This document shows positions 39,991 through 49,042 of a stretch of 64,000 nucleotides of DNA, one piece after another; within the stretch, counting starts at the first letter, position 1, and each line of letters begins with the position of its first letter. The stretch is from a virus, in the IMG/VR virus record IMGVR_UViG_3300033149_002985, positions 28,966 to 92,965 of that record. One strand, written 5' to 3'. Below the pieces are notes generated by a model that did not search any database, was not told where the DNA came from, and saw only the letters and a program-made list of their open reading frames with translations. Made by a program: the position numbers and the translations under genes.

Positions 39991-41103
39991 TTATTTCTCC
40001 TTTTTAGGTCTACCTCTTCCACGTTTTTTCTTAGGTTTAACAGATTCTTCTTCTAATGCTTTTTTAAATTCAGGATCTCTTTCAGCACGCTTTTTTACAG
40101 TTTCTTTAAAATCTCTTGTAAGGGGTTTTTTTTTAAAATTTTCTTGCTCCGCAATTTCTTTTTCTTCTTCTTCGATTTCTTTTTTTAAATGTTCTGGTAA
40201 ATAAAATCCACTCTCATAATAATAAGGAAGTCTTAATTCTGTTCTCTCTTGTGCCATCCCATCAATTTGACACATATCCACTTTTAAAACAGATTCAAAT
40301 CCTGTTTGTATAGTTTCATACGATTTATTTCCAGTAGGTGTTAATTTTCCTGTATCTACTTTTTTATTTGGTGCATTCGCTTTCTGACCTCGCATTATAT
40401 GAACAATTCCCTTTGAATAATGAATCAATGCGTTCCCACCGCTTAATTTTTGAATTGGGAAAAATCCACCTAAATCTACTCTTGTTTGTCCAATTAAGAT
40501 AACAGCAACATTAGCCCTTTTAACAGGGTCAATTGCCATTTTAAAAAACTGAGATAACTTTCTTGCCAATAATGCCATCGTGTCTTTTGCAACACTTTTA
40601 TCACCCTTTTTATCTTCTTGTTCTCCCTTTGGAGACAAAGAATGGATCGAATCTAAAATAATCACATCTACTAATTTTTTCCTTGAAAATTCAATAATAG
40701 TATCTAAAGATTGTTCAGCTTGTGGAAATTCTCCAATCATAAGGAGGTCAGGATCAACCCCGAATTTCATGGCTCTAGCTTGGTCATAAGGCTCTAAAGC
40801 AATGTAATAGACTAGTTTACCCTCTTTTTGGGCGGAAGCTGTTATCATGTGTGCTAGGGTGCTTTTCCCTGTTCCGCTTGCCCCCCAAAATGTAAAGAAG
40901 TTGCCATAAGGCAACCCACCACCCAATAGGTTATCTATTGGTTCAAATCCCACAGGAATTTTTTCCACCTTACGGTGTTCATCCCCAAAATGAAGAGTAT
41001 CCATCCCATGTTCTTTGTTAATTTTTCGAGCCGTCTTTTTTAATATTGCTAATCGCTCTGCATTATCTTTATATTCATATGATTCAATAGGGTTTTTAGG
41101 CAT
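39991..41103 (-). CDS. RecA/UvsX-like recombinase with basic tail
   Basis: A 370-residue protein. FEPIDNLLGGGLPYGNFFTF leads into Walker A FWGASGTGKSTLAH (about 71-84), VDVIILDSIHSLSP is Walker B, and VAVILIGQTRVDLGGFFPIQ plus KLSGGNALIHYSKGI match the L1/L2 region of RecA-type strand-exchange proteins. The last 20 residues are basic with RGRGRPKK, an AT-hook-like minor-groove motif. Likely the phage recombinase. Confidence 0.88.
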   Translation of the reverse strand: MPKNPIESYEYKDNAERLAILKKTARKINKEHGMDTLHFGDEHRKVEKIPVGFEPIDNLLGGGLPYGNFFTFWGASGTGKSTLAHMITASAQKEGKLVYYIALEPYDQARAMKFGVDPDLLMIGEFPQAEQSLDTIIEFSRKKLVDVIILDSIHSLSPKGEQEDKKGDKSVAKDTMALLARKLSQFFKMAIDPVKRANVAVILIGQTRVDLGGFFPIQKLSGGNALIHYSKGIVHIMRGQKANAPNKKVDTGKLTPTGNKSYETIQTGFESVLKVDMCQIDGMAQERTELRLPYYYESGFYLPEHLKKEIEEEEKEIAEQENFKKKPLTRDFKETVKKRAERDPEFKKALEEESVKPKKKRGRGRPKKEK

Positions 41104-41854
41104 TATTGGTTCCTTTCAACATTAAATTATACTCAGTTGCCATGATATGATGATAATTATTTTTATGAATATCCGCTTCTATTGTATATCCTCTAATTTT
41201 TCGCCATTTAGTAATAGATTTTAATTTTGTTAATCTGATTCTTACTGAAGCATAATATCTAACATATTTATCAAAAGATACTGTTTGTTGTTTTGTTTTT
41301 AAATTCCATCGAATCTGATTTAAACATAGTAAAGTCACATCTGTATCATCAATCATAGTCATAACATCTTTTAACATTGTCCCTATCATTTGTTCCTGAA
41401 CTTTATAATCTCCAAAATCATTTTCTAATTCATTAATAGATGGTAATGCTGACATCGAATCAATAACAATTAAATCTACTAAATCATGTTCAACATGATA
41501 AACTATTATCTGTATTGCCATTTCTCCACATGTTGGAGTACATACTAATAATTTGTTTAAATTTATACCGGCATGTTTTGCATATATCTGACTAAGATTT
41601 CTTTCAGCATCAATATAAAGAACAATTAAATCTTGTTTCTGAGCATTAGCAATAATATCATATGCTAATAATGTTTTACCTGAACCTGCTTCTCCAGAAA
41701 TTTCTATTGTTTTTCCTTTAGGAATACCATTAATCCCTAATGCTTTATCTAGTTCTTCATGTCCTGTAGAAATAACTTTTAAATCTCTAGGCTTCTTTGG
41801 AAAAATTCCAAACTTTTTTTGAAAATCATTTAAAATATCATCTATTTTGGTCAT
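41096..41854 (-). CDS. Second RecA-like ATPase
   Basis: A 252-residue protein with ISTGHEELDKALGINGIPKG, Walker A EISGEAGSGKTLLAYD (about 51-66), VLYIDAERNLSQIYAKHAGI and Walker B LVDLIVIDSMSALP. It is shorter than the recombinase in the next gene and lacks the basic tail. The two overlap by eight bases. It may be a paralogue that loads or regulates the other. Confidence 0.85.
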   Translation of the reverse strand: MTKIDDILNDFQKKFGIFPKKPRDLKVISTGHEELDKALGINGIPKGKTIEISGEAGSGKTLLAYDIIANAQKQDLIVLYIDAERNLSQIYAKHAGINLNKLLVCTPTCGEMAIQIIVYHVEHDLVDLIVIDSMSALPSINELENDFGDYKVQEQMIGTMLKDVMTMIDDTDVTLLCLNQIRWNLKTKQQTVSFDKYVRYYASVRIRLTKLKSITKWRKIRGYTIEADIHKNNYHHIMATEYNLMLKGTNNA

Positions 41855-42176
41855 TAAAAGCCTTTCTTGCTAATTCAAAAAAATCATCTGCGTCCATAGT
41901 TACAAATTTGTCACCGTATTTATTCTCTGTAACAATAATCGGAATCTTTTTGGATTGTAAAGGCATCCTTGTTGTTAATATTAACCATTCGTTTTTGTAA
42001 TCAATAATAATATTTTCTTTAGTATGTTTAATTTTTGATTCTACAAAGAAAAATTTATTGGAAATATCACCATTACTCGCTCCACACCCTGAACCAGGAG
42101 TTTTTCTAGTATTAGGATCAATATCTTTTAAATTTTCTACTATGTATTCTTCTAAAGAATTATGTTTATCGCTCAC
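41838..42176 (-). CDS. PD-(D/E)xK nuclease, resolvase-like (GTG start)
   Basis: A 112-residue protein from GTG 42176. TPGSGCGASNGDISNKFFFV followed by ESKIKHTKENIII gives G-x-GD...E-x-K, the core of Hjc-type Holliday-junction resolvases and related nucleases. It overlaps the RecA-like gene. It could resolve branched DNA. Confidence 0.72.
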   Translation of the reverse strand: MSDKHNSLEEYIVENLKDIDPNTRKTPGSGCGASNGDISNKFFFVESKIKHTKENIIIDYKNEWLILTTRMPLQSKKIPIIVTENKYGDKFVTMDADDFFELARKAFNDQNR

Positions 42177-42313
42177 TATCTCTCACCTGTGCCTTTACAA
42201 GATTCACATTCTGTTTGAACGCCTCCACAATTACATTCTCCCGTTTCCCATCCAATGCATTCATTAGCATGTTCTATATACCACCCATCTCCAGAACAAT
42301 TAGAACATTTCAT
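42176..42313 (-). CDS. DnaJ-type zinc-finger mini-protein
   Basis: A 45-residue protein with CSNCSGDGWY, GECNCGG and CESCKGTG: the CxxCxGxG knuckles of DnaJ zinc fingers. It supplies the AGGTGAG site for the next gene. Role unknown. Confidence 0.65.
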   Translation of the reverse strand: MKCSNCSGDGWYIEHANECIGWETGECNCGGVQTECESCKGTGER

Positions 42314-42509
42314 TTTGATCCTCTCGATTCATTAAAGCTTGACAAACATTTGGATATAACTGTTTTTGAGTTTCTTGATCTAATGTGAGTTCTTTATTAG
42401 CCTCTAAAACTTCTTCAATTATTTTATTAATTAGAGATTTAGAAAACTGTGTTTTTCCTTTTAGGTTTTTAAGAACTTTCTTGATGATAAGATCTACCAT
42501 TGTTACCAT
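42300..42509 (-). CDS. Small helical protein
   Basis: A 69-residue, helical protein (LIIKKVLKNLKGKTQFSKSL). It overlaps the zinc mini-protein. No family recognised. Confidence 0.6.
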   Translation of the reverse strand: MVTMVDLIIKKVLKNLKGKTQFSKSLINKIIEEVLEANKELTLDQETQKQLYPNVCQALMNREDQNEMF

Positions 42510-42518
42510 TACAATCTC

Positions 42519-43082
42519 CTATTTAATAAATCCATTTAAAGCAAGAACAATAGCATCACAAATGTCATTATCTTTAATATCTATTTCTAATAAATTATTA
42601 ATGAAATTAACAACTTCTTTTTTTAATTTGAGCCCTTTAATATTTTTATGGCTTTTTTTAAACCCAACTTTTGATCGTGAAGACATTGGCATAATTAATT
42701 CAGATGTTTTTGAAAGACCTCTAAATCTATCATAAACAAGAATACCGCATCTAGCAAGCAATTTCAGAGTATTAACATTTCTTCCAAAAAAACAGTTCTC
42801 AATAATATTTTTATCTAATTTATATTGTTGGCTAATTTCATTCTTAAAACTATCTAGTTGTTCAATAAATAAATCAATAGTATCCATTTCAGTTATTTTT
42901 TTAGGAACCTTAATTTTATGAGTTCTCTCCAGAATTAAATAAGAATCAGTAGTTCTCATTAAAGCGATTCCAGTTTCATGTCCTGCTACATCCCATCCGA
43001 GAGAAATAAGATTTCTATTTAACTCTAATCCTAGTCTTTCTTCAACAGTTTTTAACGCTATTTTTTTAATATGATTAGACAT
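42519..43082 (-). CDS. RuvC-like Holliday-junction resolvase
   Basis: A 187-residue RNase-H-fold protein. SLGWDVAGHETGIALM (about 27-42) gives the first Asp, IIENCFFGRNVNTLKLL (about 92-108) the Glu, and DNDICDAIVLALNGF near the end the last Asp pair. Layout matches RuvC and phage/poxvirus resolvases that cut four-way junctions before packaging. Confidence 0.82.
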   Translation of the reverse strand: MSNHIKKIALKTVEERLGLELNRNLISLGWDVAGHETGIALMRTTDSYLILERTHKIKVPKKITEMDTIDLFIEQLDSFKNEISQQYKLDKNIIENCFFGRNVNTLKLLARCGILVYDRFRGLSKTSELIMPMSSRSKVGFKKSHKNIKGLKLKKEVVNFINNLLEIDIKDNDICDAIVLALNGFIK

Positions 43083-43090
43083 AAAATTCC

Positions 43091-43255
43091 TTAATTATTG
43101 TTAAAAAACTTATTAAAAAAATCTGGTATGTCTTTTTCTTCAAAATCTTCTAAGCTATTATCCGAAATTTCATAAATGTTTTTTTTACAAATATGACAAT
43201 AATCCCCCAATATAAATATTTTACATTTAGGGCATTTGTTTGCAGAACTAGACAT
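43091..43255 (-). CDS. Zinc-ribbon mini-protein
   Basis: A 54-residue protein with CPKCKIF and YCHICKKN pairs and an acidic helical C-terminus (DNSLEDFEEKDIPDFF). Similar short ribbon proteins occur near phage recombination genes. Overlaps its upstream neighbour by eight bases. Confidence 0.65.
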   Translation of the reverse strand: MSSSANKCPKCKIFILGDYCHICKKNIYEISDNSLEDFEEKDIPDFFNKFFNNN

Positions 43256-43541
43256 TTAATTGCCTTCCATTATATTTCTTTTCACTAAATTTTATTAAAT
43301 CTAATCCTAATCTTTTTGCAGTTATTTGATTCAACATAACCATATCGTGCCAAGGTTGTCCTATTTTTAAAATATGATAACACCATCTAACTTTTTGAAA
43401 GAAAGATAACTTCCTACCATCAAAACCTTCTCTAAAATATGCTAAGTCTACAAAAGGAACACCTTCTTTTTCTCTTTCATAACTCATCATTATACCTTCA
43501 GAACCACAATCGCATTGGTAAAATTTTTCAAAATATTCCAT
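43248..43541 (-). CDS. Small protein with Cys pair
   Basis: A 97-residue protein (FYQCDCGSEGIMMSYERE; FFQKVRWCYHILKIGQPWHD). The CxC near the start suggests metal binding. Its stop and start overlap neighbours. Unknown. Confidence 0.6.
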   Translation of the reverse strand: MEYFEKFYQCDCGSEGIMMSYEREKEGVPFVDLAYFREGFDGRKLSFFQKVRWCYHILKIGQPWHDMVMLNQITAKRLGLDLIKFSEKKYNGRQLNV

Positions 43542-43852
43542 TATAAAGACCTCTCTGTTTTTCTCAAATAATCATCTAAATCTTTTGTTTCTCCGTTATC
43601 AAATTTAATACCCTCAATAGCAATTAAACCCTCATTTTGTTGTCTAATTCCATCTCCCTCGTTATTACAAATAATGATACAATATAAATATTGTTCACCT
43701 TTTTTTAATTGTTTACCAAATAAATCAACAAATCTACTTTCTTTTGTTCGATAAACCCACCATTCAGAAAATTCTTTATAATGTTTTAAAAAAACTGATT
43801 TACCTATATCTGCTTTTTTGATATTGAAAGCATCGCTGTTCCTTGTTCCCAT
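43541..43852 (-). CDS. Small protein, unknown
   Basis: A 103-residue protein with mixed structure (IGKSVFLKHYKEFSEWWVYR; YLYCIIICNNEGDGIRQQNE). It abuts both neighbours by single-base overlaps. Not recognised. Confidence 0.6.
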   Translation of the reverse strand: MGTRNSDAFNIKKADIGKSVFLKHYKEFSEWWVYRTKESRFVDLFGKQLKKGEQYLYCIIICNNEGDGIRQQNEGLIAIEGIKFDNGETKDLDDYLRKTERSL

Positions 43853-44079
43853 TATTGCTCCAATTGTTTTGATTGAATTAATTTAATTGTTCTTGAATAA
43901 TTTCCAATTCCAACATAATCTCCATCACATTGAAAAAATTCTAAATCTTCAATACCTATTTTTTGTTGCATTTCTTTTTCTAAAATACCCACTTGACCGT
44001 AGAATTCATCTTCTAAATCTTGTAATTTTTTCCAATAAGGTTTTAATTTTTTAACCATATCTCTAGATAACTTTTTCAT
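43852..44079 (-). CDS. Small helical protein
   Basis: A 75-residue protein (LKPYWKKLQDLEDEFYGQVG). Coupled to the PrimPol-helicase gene by a four-base ATGA overlap. No family recognised. Confidence 0.6.
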   Translation of the reverse strand: MKKLSRDMVKKLKPYWKKLQDLEDEFYGQVGILEKEMQQKIGIEDLEFFQCDGDYVGIGNYSRTIKLIQSKQLEQ

Positions 44080-46106
44080 GGTTTATCCTTTTCTATTTTA
44101 TCTAATCTTGTTAATTTACCAGTTTTCCAATCATAAACCATAGGAATTTCAAATACTTTACCTTTAACTTTTGGTTCTCTTATTTTATCAATTTTAAATT
44201 TTCCATAAGTACCATCATCAGATTCGTATAAATATTTACAAGCAAGCGCAGGTCTTTGTTTAATCATGTTTGGTGCAAACCAACCTGGTTCTGGATGTTC
44301 TTTAGTAGGTTCTTTTAATTGGACAAATACAATTAGAATACCTTTGGCTTTTTCAACTTTTTTTGCCAGTTCTTTAAAAAGCTTATTAGTTTCTGCAAAG
44401 TTTGGGGGGTCTATCCAATCCCAAATTACAACAGATCCTTTTTTAAATTCCACATCATCAACATCATCAGTAACTGTTTCTGGACGATAAAAATCACCAT
44501 CTTTTAAACCCAAAGATAATGCTTTGTTTTTAAATCTTCCTCCATTTTCAGAATAAATATAGTACGGTTTAATTCCTTGTTGAATAAAATTTTCAACAAA
44601 ATTCATAGCAATTGTGGTTTTTCCAACTGCCGTCAATCCTCCTAAAATTATCATGTCCCCAAAATTAAAATGAGCATAGTCATCAAAATAAGGCATTTTA
44701 AAATCAATCGGAATACCTACTTCAGTAATATTGTCAGACCAATTCATGTCCTCTACAATTTTATAATATCTACGTTCAGACTTTAATTTCCCTTGTTTTA
44801 TTAATTGAACAAGAGTAGCATCTATTTTTTTCTTTTCTTCACCTTTGACTCTACCTCCTAATACTGCAATTTCAATATCGGTTTTTGAAGTTGTTCCTGC
44901 CCTACTAACATATTCTAAAATTTCCATTTCTAGTTTTGTTTGGTAAGCATCATCATATTTATTTAAGCTTCTCATCATGGCTCGGATTTCTTGAGTATCA
45001 AGTGGAGTTTTACATATTCTAGGATTTAATCCATGTAAAGTATATTCTACTTGGTCAGGGCTCATTCTCTTTAATAAATAACCACCTAAACTAGTAAAAA
45101 AAGAATTTCTTCCATCCCCATCATCCAATAAATCTAAATGAATAACTTCTGCTTTTATATTGTTATTAGCTTCTGCTAATGTGTGATTATCATCATAAGT
45201 CTGAGTAGGAGCATGTTCTATCAATAAATCTTCTAGAACTTCTGGCATTTGTGAAATAGGATTATCATTTATAAATCTTCTAGAGGCATATCCAACAATA
45301 CGTTTTCGCTTTACTTCATTTTCAATATATTCTTCTTTAACAGCTACTTCTGGAGCAGGTTCTACTACTATTTGTCCACCATCATTTTCTACATCTATAG
45401 CATAAGCATCAAATTTAATTCGACATTTTCTAATATTAATATATTTATAAATTAAATGAAACCCTCCTAATGTTTCTTGAATCCAAGGATCTCCCATTAT
45501 TTTTTTAATTTCCTCTGGAATTTTCTTTTTAGCTAAAATTTTATCTTTAACTTTTTGTGGAGTATCTTCTTTCACCAATAAAATTTTTTCTTCATTTGTT
45601 AAAATATCGATATCAACAACTGTTATTCCACTGACTTCTCCTGTTCTTACTCCTACGTTCAATCCATTAACAATCCAACTTGCCCATTCTTCTTTATTTC
45701 GATTTTCTTTATTTGTCCAATTACTTTGGACTGGATTTTTATCTTTTTTCGCAAGAGGTACTAAACAAAAATTCTCTTTTTCATATCTGTTTAAAATAGC
45801 TTCTAATTTTTCTTGATCCTTTTTTGTTTGTACATCTAATTCTAAAAGACCTCGTAAATATTCTAAAATCTCCTCATCGGAATCATTTCTACATTCGTGT
45901 TCTCTAACAAGTTCAATTAAATTAAATTTTTTATGAGAACATTTTAAACAATTAATCAAAGAAGTATTCGGAATAACACTAGCTGTTAGATCATGAGTAT
46001 CACAATATGGACATTCCAACATAATTATATTTCCAGTTTTTTTCGCTGGATATCCAATTTTTTTACAATATTCTAATATTTTTGATAAAATAATTTGACG
46101 GTACAC
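44076..46106 (-). CDS. Primase-polymerase/helicase fusion protein
   Basis: A 676-residue replication protein. Residues 30-60 have LECPYCDTHD and INCLKCSH, a zinc-binding primase-type finger. Residues about 108-255 form a PrimPol domain (FCLVPLAKKDKNPVQSNW; VGVRTGEVSGITVVDIDI with catalytic DxD; GGFHLIYKY). A helical primase C-terminal part and winged helix follow. Residues about 480-660 are a RecA-type ATPase with ILGGLTAVGKTTIAMNF (Walker A) and VVIWDWIDPP. It probably primes and unwinds DNA for the polymerase. Confidence 0.88.
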   Translation of the reverse strand: MYRQIILSKILEYCKKIGYPAKKTGNIIMLECPYCDTHDLTASVIPNTSLINCLKCSHKKFNLIELVREHECRNDSDEEILEYLRGLLELDVQTKKDQEKLEAILNRYEKENFCLVPLAKKDKNPVQSNWTNKENRNKEEWASWIVNGLNVGVRTGEVSGITVVDIDILTNEEKILLVKEDTPQKVKDKILAKKKIPEEIKKIMGDPWIQETLGGFHLIYKYINIRKCRIKFDAYAIDVENDGGQIVVEPAPEVAVKEEYIENEVKRKRIVGYASRRFINDNPISQMPEVLEDLLIEHAPTQTYDDNHTLAEANNNIKAEVIHLDLLDDGDGRNSFFTSLGGYLLKRMSPDQVEYTLHGLNPRICKTPLDTQEIRAMMRSLNKYDDAYQTKLEMEILEYVSRAGTTSKTDIEIAVLGGRVKGEEKKKIDATLVQLIKQGKLKSERRYYKIVEDMNWSDNITEVGIPIDFKMPYFDDYAHFNFGDMIILGGLTAVGKTTIAMNFVENFIQQGIKPYYIYSENGGRFKNKALSLGLKDGDFYRPETVTDDVDDVEFKKGSVVIWDWIDPPNFAETNKLFKELAKKVEKAKGILIVFVQLKEPTKEHPEPGWFAPNMIKQRPALACKYLYESDDGTYGKFKIDKIREPKVKGKVFEIPMVYDWKTGKLTRLDKIEKDKP

Positions 46107-46337
46107 TTATTTTCCTCCATTATCAACATCAAAAGCAATTTTCTGTCCATTGGGTTGTGTTGTAATTAATAAATAACTATCTTGTTTATATTTTCCAGTA
46201 CCATTACATTTTTTACAATTTCGAAATATTCCCGTTGCAAAAACTCCTTTTTCAAAAATTTCATGAGCTCCTGTTCCTTCACATTCATAACATTCTTTTT
46301 CTTGAGATTTATCAATAATTTCTACTTTTTTAACCAT
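46107..46337 (-). CDS. DnaJ-type zinc-finger protein
   Basis: A 76-residue protein with CYECEGTGAHE and CKKCNGTGKYK, two CxxCxGxG units. It sits immediately after the PrimPol gene. Similar finger proteins accompany phage replication genes but the role is unknown. Confidence 0.7.
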   Translation of the reverse strand: MVKKVEIIDKSQEKECYECEGTGAHEIFEKGVFATGIFRNCKKCNGTGKYKQDSYLLITTQPNGQKIAFDVDNGGK

Positions 46338-46346
46338 AATAATCTC

Positions 46347-46496
46347 CTATATAATCCCTAATATTCGTAAAATAGCTAAAGTTCCAGCTAATCCTGCAAT
46401 AGTATTTCCGATTGTTCTTATCAATTCAAGTTTATGATTATGACGATCCAAATAATTTTCTAATTTATCTCTTCTATATTTTCGTTTCTTTTTCAT
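46347..46496 (-). CDS. Small protein with one membrane span
   Basis: A 49-residue protein with a basic start (KKKRKYRRDKLENYLDRH) and a C-terminal hydrophobic helix (GNTIAGLAGTLAILRILGII). A tail-anchored membrane peptide. Confidence 0.55.
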   Translation of the reverse strand: MKKKRKYRRDKLENYLDRHNHKLELIRTIGNTIAGLAGTLAILRILGII

Positions 46497-46505
46497 AATA
46501 TATTC

Positions 46506-46823
46506 CTATCTATTATCTCCCGAACCATGTATTTTATTTCGTTTTTCTCTATCAACTAATTTCTTAATATTCATTTCAGCTACTTCTTCCAAAGTCAATC
46601 CATAATATTCTGCTATTCTTGTTAAATAATATAAACAGTCTCCTAATTCTTTTCCCATTTCGGTTGGATTTATTTGAATTTCATCTCTATAAGATTTTTT
46701 TAGTTTTTCAGCAATCTCACCTGCTTCTCCGAATAATCCTAATACTGCTCGGAAAAAATCTTCTTTATAATTCATTTTCCAAGTTTTAAAAGATTCATGT
46801 TGATAAGTATTAAAAGTTAGCAT
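46506..46823 (-). CDS. MazG-like nucleotide pyrophosphohydrolase
   Basis: A 105-residue protein with GLFGEAGEIAEKLKKSYRDE (29-48), KELGDCLYYLTRIAEYYGLT (57-76) and VAEMNIKKLVDREKR. This is the single-domain MazG fold, with EExxE/ExxD metal ligands. It hydrolyses nucleoside triphosphates and in phages may alter nucleotide pools or the stringent signal. Confidence 0.88.
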   Translation of the reverse strand: MLTFNTYQHESFKTWKMNYKEDFFRAVLGLFGEAGEIAEKLKKSYRDEIQINPTEMGKELGDCLYYLTRIAEYYGLTLEEVAEMNIKKLVDREKRNKIHGSGDNR

Positions 46824-46834
46824 TATTTTCCTTT

Positions 46835-46993
46835 CTAATATATAATCATCGTATCTGAATTTGAAACCTGTTCTTTATAGGAGTTATGATTAGCTTCTGC
46901 TTTTTGAATTCTTTCTTTATCACCTGAGAGCCTTGCTTCTCCTAGTTCTTTTGCATACATCATGAGTGTTTTAAAAAAAGTAACGGTTTTCAT
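46835..46993 (-). CDS. Small helical protein
   Basis: A 52-residue protein (VTFFKTLMMYAKELGEARLS). Overlaps the peptidase start by four bases. Unknown. Confidence 0.55.
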   Translation of the reverse strand: MKTVTFFKTLMMYAKELGEARLSGDKERIQKAEANHNSYKEQVSNSDTMIIY

Positions 46994-48069
46994 TTTTCTA
47001 TTACACTCCTCAATTTAGATGATAATAAGAAATTAGTTAATAATTTTGTACCTGATAATAAATCACCAAAATTAATAGTTTCAACGGGCGTATGCATTGA
47101 TCGTAGAGGTATACCCATAACTAAAGCCCTTATTCCTTTAGCCTCTCCTGTCATATCAACAGAAGTATAACCTACATTATCATAACATGCTTGGTATTGT
47201 ACTTTCACTTTACTATTTTTTGCTACATTTGTCATTAAATTTAAAGATGGCTCGTGAATCCCTAATCCTCTATATAGTGTCATTCCTTTTCCAAGATGAC
47301 ATTTACCAACTTCCAAATCCATATCTGAACCTTTTCCGTAATCGGTTGCAAAGGTCACATCCGCTTCAATAATTAAATCTGGTTTATGTTCCCTAACAAT
47401 GGGGCGTAATTTACTTGTTCCTGTTTCTTCTTGTGAACTAAACGTAAATATTAAATTAACAGGTGGTTTTTTCTTACTTGCTACTATTTGTCTGATTGTT
47501 TCTAATAAAATAAAACAGCCAGATTTATCATCAAAGCCGTATCCTGCATAATAATTGTTAACTAATTGATGAAATGATGGCTTATAAACTACAGGATCTC
47601 CTATTTTTACATGTCTAGATACTTCTCGACGTTTTCGAATTCCAATATCAACTTGTGCATCAGCAATACTAACAATGGTTTCATTGTCTTCATCATTGAC
47701 TAAGTGTGCATGCTTTCTGTTTACAACCGCATTAATATTTCCTTTGTTACCCAAAATAGTTAAATGGCGTGCACTAAGAATTGAATTGTCACCACCGCCA
47801 ATGTAATTAATGCTAATATATCCCTCATCGGAAATGTTAGTAACCATAAAACCGATTTCATCGGCATGAGCATCTATAATTACTGTTCTATCAGTTTTTC
47901 CTGGAATTGTTGCAATAACATTTTTTTGAAAATCTATTTGTACCTTAGATTTAGGTAAAAATTTCAACAGTTCTTGTCGAATAAAACCAGCAATATCATC
48001 CTCAAATCCAGATGGAGAAGGTATCTCTATCAAGGATCGTAATAAATTAAGTTGTCTATTTGTTCGCAT
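46990..48069 (-). CDS. M42-family metallo-aminopeptidase
   Basis: A 359-residue di-zinc peptidase. VIIDAHADEIGFMV (63-76) has His68 and Asp70, YGFDDKSGCFILLE (177-190) the bridging Asp, SSQEETGTSK (211-220) the catalytic Glu pair, IEADVTFATDY (234-244) an Asp ligand, and RSMHTPVETI near residue 330 the final His. The full set fits the PepA/FrvX group, which removes N-terminal residues and assembles as large shells. Such a gene is unexpected in a phage. It heads a run of peptidase genes. Confidence 0.9.
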   Translation of the reverse strand: MRTNRQLNLLRSLIEIPSPSGFEDDIAGFIRQELLKFLPKSKVQIDFQKNVIATIPGKTDRTVIIDAHADEIGFMVTNISDEGYISINYIGGGDNSILSARHLTILGNKGNINAVVNRKHAHLVNDEDNETIVSIADAQVDIGIRKRREVSRHVKIGDPVVYKPSFHQLVNNYYAGYGFDDKSGCFILLETIRQIVASKKKPPVNLIFTFSSQEETGTSKLRPIVREHKPDLIIEADVTFATDYGKGSDMDLEVGKCHLGKGMTLYRGLGIHEPSLNLMTNVAKNSKVKVQYQACYDNVGYTSVDMTGEAKGIRALVMGIPLRSMHTPVETINFGDLLSGTKLLTNFLLSSKLRSVIEK

Positions 48070-48081
48070 AATCTCTCCTTT

Positions 48082-48210
48082 TTATACCCAAAATAACATA
48101 GCATTAACTATAGTTAAAAGAACTCCTATGAATTTTAATTTAAGAGTTGGGGCTTGAATTGATACTCCAAAATATCCTATTAACATTAACCAGTAAAATA
48201 ATTTATACAT
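48082..48210 (-). CDS. Small membrane peptide
   Basis: A 42-residue, strongly hydrophobic frame with two helices (LFYWLMLIGYFGVSIQ; KFIGVLLTIVNAMLFWV). It overlaps the next membrane-protein gene by eight bases. Confidence 0.55.
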   Translation of the reverse strand: MYKLFYWLMLIGYFGVSIQAPTLKLKFIGVLLTIVNAMLFWV

Positions 48211-48469
48211 GATTTTTCCTTATATCCTTTTTCTTCCAACAAAAAATTGCTTTTATGTTCAATAATATTAATAATGAAGATAACACAAATAAACTAGGAA
48301 TAACTAGCATTAAACTTTGAATAATATACATAAAATTGCCTAAAATATTTGCATAAAATCCTTTAATATTTTTATTTCCTATCATACAAATACCCCATAG
48401 AAAAAATATATTACCTATCCAACCTGCAATATCAGGAATATTATCAATGTAAGATGAAAATATATTCAT
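48203..48469 (-). CDS. Three-span membrane protein, semiSWEET/PnuC-like layout
   Basis: An 88-residue protein with three hydrophobic helices (IAGWIGNIFFLWGICMIGNK; ANILGNFMYIIQSLMLVIPS; LFVLSSLLILLNIKAIFCWK). The GxxxF, GN and N positions recall small transporters of the semiSWEET or PnuC type, but this is only a resemblance. Sits among peptidase genes. Confidence 0.5.
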   Translation of the reverse strand: MNIFSSYIDNIPDIAGWIGNIFFLWGICMIGNKNIKGFYANILGNFMYIIQSLMLVIPSLFVLSSLLILLNIKAIFCWKKKDIRKNHV

Positions 48470-49032
48470 TATTTTGGCTTTTTCTTGTAATATCCTTGTT
48501 GTAATCTATTCAATAAAGTAATTAAATTTATAGGTGTATAATTAAGATGTTCGGCACTAACATTAATAAATGTACATCTTCTTTTCTTTTGAATAAATGG
48601 TGTTGAATTATGTTGATGTCCATGAATCACATAATGATATTTAGTTAAATCTGGAGTTTTTACATCATGAGGACTATGAACAAATAAAATTTTCTTGTTA
48701 TTAAAATCCCACGAAAAAGTATCACAAATAAAATCAATTCCATGAGTCAAATACCAAGAATATGTTTTACGATCATGATTACCATGCACAAGAATTTTAC
48801 GTCCATTTAAAGTCATAATAATTTTTGCAATCTCTTGGCTCGTTCCTTTTGTGAATACCAAATCACCAACAATTATAACGATATCATGTGGTCTTACTAT
48901 CGTATTCCATCTTTTAATTTGTGTATCGTCCATATGTTTAAGAGATTTAAATCCTCTATTACATAATTTATTAACATTCCAATCATTGAAATGAGAATCA
49001 CTGATGATATATATATTTATTAAAGGTTTCAT
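48469..49032 (-). CDS. Calcineurin-like phosphoesterase
   Basis: A 187-residue protein. YIISDSHFNDWN (8-19), IVIIVGDLVFTKG (about 51-63), KILVHGNHDRKTY (about 79-91), ILFVHSPHD and YVIHGHQHNSTP carry the metal ligands in order. A compact phosphoesterase related to bacterial small-phosphoesterase proteins; the substrate is not known. It starts one base from its neighbour. Confidence 0.85.
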   Translation of the reverse strand: MKPLINIYIISDSHFNDWNVNKLCNRGFKSLKHMDDTQIKRWNTIVRPHDIVIIVGDLVFTKGTSQEIAKIIMTLNGRKILVHGNHDRKTYSWYLTHGIDFICDTFSWDFNNKKILFVHSPHDVKTPDLTKYHYVIHGHQHNSTPFIQKKRRCTFINVSAEHLNYTPINLITLLNRLQQGYYKKKPK

Positions 49033-49042
49033 ATTTTCTTTT

